A stretch of DNA of 64,000 nt from Saprospiraceae bacterium (lineage in GTDB: Bacteria > Bacteroidota > Bacteroidia > Chitinophagales > Saprospiraceae), in the NCBI GenBank assembly GCA_016715405.1, contig JADKAE010000010.1, positions 189,001-253,000 on the forward strand, in the 5' to 3' direction. Shown here in pieces: positions 61,501 through 64,000 of this stretch (position 1 is its first letter; each line of letters begins with the position of its first letter). The position numbers and the translations under genes were made by a program. The notes under the pieces were generated by a model. It saw nothing but the letters and a program-made list of their open reading frames with translations. It was not told the origin of the DNA and ran no database searches.

Positions 61501-64000
61501 CGGCTGATTTCAGTGTGTACCCAGCCTGTCCCGGAGAGGCTGCCCAATTTAACGACCGATCCAGTTATTTGCCATTGGTCTCTATTGCCGCCTGGCAATG
61601 GGATTTTGGCGATCCGGCCAGCGGCGGCGCCAATTTTTCGAGCCAGACTAATCCCACCCATGTATACAATACTGCCGGTACTTACAACGTAATATTAACC
61701 GTAACCAGCACCTCGGGATGCCTGGCGACGATTGTTAAAACCGTAGAGGTCTTTAGTCCGCCGGTAATCAGCTTTGTACCTCCGGCAGAAAACTGCGAGG
61801 GCACACCGCTTGAATTCCAGGCCAACGTGCCGGCCGACATCGCTTCGTTAACCTGGGATTTTGGCGATCCCTTCAGCGGAGACGCAAATACTTCCACGCT
61901 GGTAAATACTTATCACGCTTACGAAAGTTCGTTTATCTATATCGTTCAGCTCAGCGCAGAAGATATTCAGGGCTGTACAGCCGTCTTCGACCAGCCTGTC
62001 ACGGTAACTGCAAATAACTTGTCGGGCAATATCGGCATAACGCCAGGAAGTGTATTCTGCGAGGGCGATTCGGTGACGCTCACGGCGCCTGCCGGCGGGG
62101 TGAGCTGGTCGTGGAGCGGTGGCGCGTCGACGGCTGTGCTATTAGCCGATTCGCCTGGCGCCTACCGGGTTACTGTTACCGATTCACAGGGTTGTGAATA
62201 TAGCCCCAACCCCGTGAATCTGCAGGTTATACCCGCGCCTTATTCGGATATCAGGGCATACGAACTCGATGAATTTGGCCAGCCGGTGGCCTATTACTAC
62301 GATACCCTGGAGGTCTGCTACGGCGAACCTGTGTACCTGGAAGCGATCAGCGCAGGAATAGGTTATGCTTACCAGTGGTCTACAGGGGAAAGTGGGCAAG
62401 TAGTGGAGTATTCAGAAGACCGAGGAAATTTGCTGGCCGTAGGCCAACACGACATTTCATTAACAGTAACTAGCCAGATCAATGGTTGTGGTATAACCAT
62501 CGGCCCGTTTGTGATCAACGTGCACCCCAATCCTGCCGTTGTGCAAATCAGTACCCAGCCCACCGGACTTTTGTGCGAAAGTACACCCATTACTTTTTCA
62601 GTTGATACGCCGGAAGCAGGCGTCAATTATTTCTGGAATACGGGGCAAACCGGCCCGAGTATCGTCAACACTATTGCTGGGGATTATTTTGCGGTAGCTG
62701 TCAATACGTTTGGATGCCGGGCGCAAAGTAATACGATTAATGTACTGGAAGGGCCCAACGTCAGACAAGCACCTTCAGGATGTCATACCCGCTGTTTGCC
62801 TGATACCATTTGCGTGCCGCCGATTACGGGCGCCGTGAGTTATCAGTGGTATCTGGATGGCAACGCCATTCCCGGTCCGGATGGAACGATGCTCAACCTG
62901 GCGCCTACGCAAAGCGGCAATTATACACTTGAGGTAACGGATGCGATAGGCTGCAAGCTAACTTCAGCCGACTTGAACCTCGATCTCTTTCCGGGTTATG
63001 GCACTATCAGCGGCTCGGTTTATGTGGATGTAAACGACAACGGCGTCATCGACCCGAGCGATACCCTTTACAATGGAGGAGGCGTCTTTATTACCGATGC
63101 TTCTGCGCAAATTGATACGATCATACTGGCTAACGGCGGCACCTATATTTGGGTCAATGCGCCGGCCAATGACTATACCCTTGTTTTCGATACCTTGTCT
63201 TTGCCTCCTGGCTATCAGGCTATATACGTGCAGGTAGACTCCTCGCTGGTGGGTTGTGCCGATAGTATGCAAGTGGATTGGCTGCTCAAGCTTTGCCCAA
63301 CCCTAATCAGCACTACCGACCTGAGTTTTTGCCAGGGAGAAACGATAGACTATGCGGGGCAAACCTACTCTGCAGATACCATGTTTACCATTCTGCATCA
63401 AGCGCTAACGGGTTGCGATTCGCTCGAAAATGTGGCGATTTCTATGTTGCCCACACAAACGCTCATCATAGATATGAGTACTTGCCCGGGTGTGCCTGTG
63501 ACGTATGATGGCATGATGCTAAACGCGGGAGATCAGCAGGATTTTATCTATACCAACCAATACGGTTGTGATTCCATCATATCAGTGGGCGTTTTGGCCT
63601 TGCCTACTGATGCGTCGAGTTTATCCCTGCAAACCTGTCCTGGCACAACGGTCAATTATAATGGCGCCGACCTGAATGTAGGCGACCAAATGCCATTTAC
63701 ACTGACCAACAGCTTTGGCTGTGATTCAGTGGTCACCGTTACCGTGACGGCATTGCCAACGAGTGCCACAAACTTGTCCTTGCAAACCTGCCCGGGCGAA
63801 CCGATTACCTACAACGGCTCGACTTTACAAGTGGGCGAGCAAATGGATTTTACGTTTACTAATAGTGCGGGCTGCGATTCGGTAGTGATGGTGACCGTCT
63901 CCGCATTGCCCACCAGCACAGGTAGTGCACAGTTGCAGGCTTGTACCGGATCTATAGCCACTTACAACGGGGTGGATTTATTGCCTGGTAGCCAGACCGA
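58527..64000 (+). CDS. Giant PKD/Ig-domain adhesin, 5' part (runs off window end)
   Basis: ATG 58527 opens an uninterrupted frame to the right edge (about 1,824 codons). Signal peptide MRIVTACLFVFTFFYQLQVAAQ. Then many ~80-residue Ig-like units of SprB type and at least four PKD domains with the WDFGD motif: YLWDFGDFSTSN (~59.3 kb), NFDDPESGANNS (~61.3 kb), WQWDFGDPASGG (~61.6 kb) and LTWDFGDPFSGD (~61.85 kb). A Gly-rich linker (eight Gly in a row) lies near 61.2 kb. An SdrD-B-like domain (GSVYVDVNDNGVIDPSD) at ~63.0 kb leads into exact 153-nt repeats. Expected role: gliding-type adhesion or cell-cell contact, exported by T9SS or a related route; the sorting domain would be outside the window. 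Confidence 0.88.
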   Translation, partial: MRIVTACLFVFTFFYQLQVAAQNPPLMVITGPTAVCAGSCATYTVTITGGGGPANVHVIWFLSNGEQYITQGFTQEICFDVPGAYTVNAIIESIDLTYQASLTVYVTDEAPVPELLFSDAPACAHTDPPDSLGCDRLCAQTTVTYTLSYPLLSPPFPGINFLYADFSNVADVQYVGDQVRITWANPGIGELVAAYTFENAGGTTPQCTSFFYLCAEVLAPPLAGFTTSPAASNDTIRICKGEDIQFNNTTTNADTYLWDFGDFSTSNVASPLHAYNQPGTYNVVMIASSDCNCADTAYAVVVVEDTDQPPITCNGAVCPGATVTYTTSAVCASYDWTVSPNGAVIDGGGTTDEYITITWNSGYIGEVELAVTNCVGGGPCLRPTTIEVPILSDDVLIAGPAKACPGSDVLYSVPAYDGADIVWSVSAYGTIIAGQSTNEVLVNWAENTPFDEPQWIAVEIDHCYLGCGGADTLEVNVKPAFRVTGAVEACPGSTSNHNARSFLNNDPVVSSWEVQDASGNIAWTSGASAATATVPWNVAAGQYLVVAFPDTPGDYCIDSAFVRVAVPDVTPPIDSIVGPVQICTNQPYTYEVATSFPTNNFTWQVVNGGATSTRTGRRISVTWTSPNNNSLSVVQTTAQGCVSTPVLLNIQQVQAPPITGDNDVCLESTGQYSTQILPQMQYEWRITPTDAGTIITDPTATQIDVLWHKTGAATVILEVCNQTTTYNVNVRALPTPSVVHPASLCDNVSAQVQTSAAFSAYVWRDGDGSVVSNNTMPSFGPGYYQVIVTDAFGCVGEETFQIDNLPAPGVRISTPGVRCLNFGPATLYTIGNQTSSSYELYRDGMALGVNAGSYVASVAGIYTVEVTDANGCVSTSNALEVYGNCGGGGGGGGLPGGGDACDPAIITPFDIIPGSPCNDRSYQITSPLFVPGSAFWNFDDPESGANNSSMLDNPNHLYATAGFHEVVLIADYNVGGNIVSCGTLRIDTVALAADFSVYPACPGEAAQFNDRSSYLPLVSIAAWQWDFGDPASGGANFSSQTNPTHVYNTAGTYNVILTVTSTSGCLATIVKTVEVFSPPVISFVPPAENCEGTPLEFQANVPADIASLTWDFGDPFSGDANTSTLVNTYHAYESSFIYIVQLSAEDIQGCTAVFDQPVTVTANNLSGNIGITPGSVFCEGDSVTLTAPAGGVSWSWSGGASTAVLLADSPGAYRVTVTDSQGCEYSPNPVNLQVIPAPYSDIRAYELDEFGQPVAYYYDTLEVCYGEPVYLEAISAGIGYAYQWSTGESGQVVEYSEDRGNLLAVGQHDISLTVTSQINGCGITIGPFVINVHPNPAVVQISTQPTGLLCESTPITFSVDTPEAGVNYFWNTGQTGPSIVNTIAGDYFAVAVNTFGCRAQSNTINVLEGPNVRQAPSGCHTRCLPDTICVPPITGAVSYQWYLDGNAIPGPDGTMLNLAPTQSGNYTLEVTDAIGCKLTSADLNLDLFPGYGTISGSVYVDVNDNGVIDPSDTLYNGGGVFITDASAQIDTIILANGGTYIWVNAPANDYTLVFDTLSLPPGYQAIYVQVDSSLVGCADSMQVDWLLKLCPTLISTTDLSFCQGETIDYAGQTYSADTMFTILHQALTGCDSLENVAISMLPTQTLIIDMSTCPGVPVTYDGMMLNAGDQQDFIYTNQYGCDSIISVGVLALPTDASSLSLQTCPGTTVNYNGADLNVGDQMPFTLTNSFGCDSVVTVTVTALPTSATNLSLQTCPGEPITYNGSTLQVGEQMDFTFTNSAGCDSVVMVTVSALPTSTGSAQLQACTGSIATYNGVDLLPGSQT
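63315..64000 (+). repeat. 153-nt in-frame tandem repeats in the adhesin
   Basis: Units start exactly every 153 bases at 63315, 63468, 63621, 63774 and 63927 (the last is cut by the window end), each 51 residues. Shared pattern: C-x-G ... YxG ... L ... G-x-Q ... F ... GCDS ... LPT. The units from 63621 on are more alike (LSLQTCPG ... YNG ... GCDSVV). Confidence 0.9.

Overview
The window comes from a Bacteroidota chromosome, most likely class Saprospiria (Saprospira/Lewinella/Haliscomenobacter type). The signs are a MurF-alanine racemase fusion, three large secreted proteins with a Por/type IX (T9SS) C-terminal sorting domain or T9SS-like architecture, many lipoproteins with a short lipobox, almost no Shine-Dalgarno sequences, and repeated TAnnTTTG -7 boxes (the known Bacteroidota housekeeping promoter element). 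I see no rRNA, tRNA, CRISPR array, insertion sequence or prophage. Nearly all the DNA is housekeeping, cell-envelope or secreted-protein genes.

Layout. 1-7 kb: OmpA-family protein (cut at the left edge), class III aminotransferase, GH25 lysozyme, TPR lipoprotein, methyltransferase, purine nucleoside phosphorylase, LysE exporter. 6.4-13 kb: cysS, galM, purD and a frameshifted murF-alr. 13-16.9 kb: secreted and lipoprotein unknowns and a Tat-exported glycosylasparaginase. 16.9-21.8 kb: a moxR-DUF58-batD-like-batA-batB operon. 21.8-26.6 kb, minus strand: mreB-mreC-mreD-mrdA (PBP2)-folA. 26.7-32.8 kb: an M16-family protein, dnaN, a lipoprotein, nadD, sdaA and a hydroxypyruvate isomerase-like protein. 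32.9-38.1 kb: Lys-rich secreted protein, CBS protein, Na+/solute symporter, DUF4197 lipoprotein, coiled-coil protein, thioesterase. 38.3-44.5 kb: an ECF sigma factor with a probable anti-sigma/barrel partner, an M28 peptidase, a ParA with a probable ribbon-helix-helix partner, a SPOR protein and a rhodanese. 44.5-58.4 kb, all minus strand: T9SS proteins, a PASTA protein, a double D-Ala-D-Ala ligase and two Gfo/Idh/MocA oxidoreductases. 58.5 kb to the right edge: the N-terminal ~1,824 codons of a giant PKD/Ig adhesin ending in exact 153-nt repeats.

Cell-wall growth is the strongest theme: Alr makes D-Ala, the tandem Ddl makes D-Ala-D-Ala, MurF adds it to the UDP-MurNAc-tripeptide, PBP2 with MreBCD uses the precursor in elongation, and OmpA, SPOR, PASTA and lysozyme proteins bind or cut the wall.

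Two intergenic patterns stand out. (1) Seven loci carry short tandem arrays with a locus-specific unit of 7, 8 or 10 nt. At five of them the array is mirrored by an inverted array, and at four the mirror is also an array with the same period, so the transcript could fold into a long hairpin. (2) Three 28-nt palindromes with GTARAG...CTYTAC ends supply the stop codon of the adjacent gene as bases 2-4. I cannot assign either to a named class.

Sequence quality matters here. Seven larger genes carry 15 single-base indels, mostly in homopolymers, and three carry in-frame stops (one overlaps with the indel genes' set twice). Because essential genes (murF-alr, mrdA) are hit and every frame can be restored by single-base edits, I read most of these as sequencing or assembly error, not gene decay. 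Coordinates for those genes span the reconstructed reading frame.
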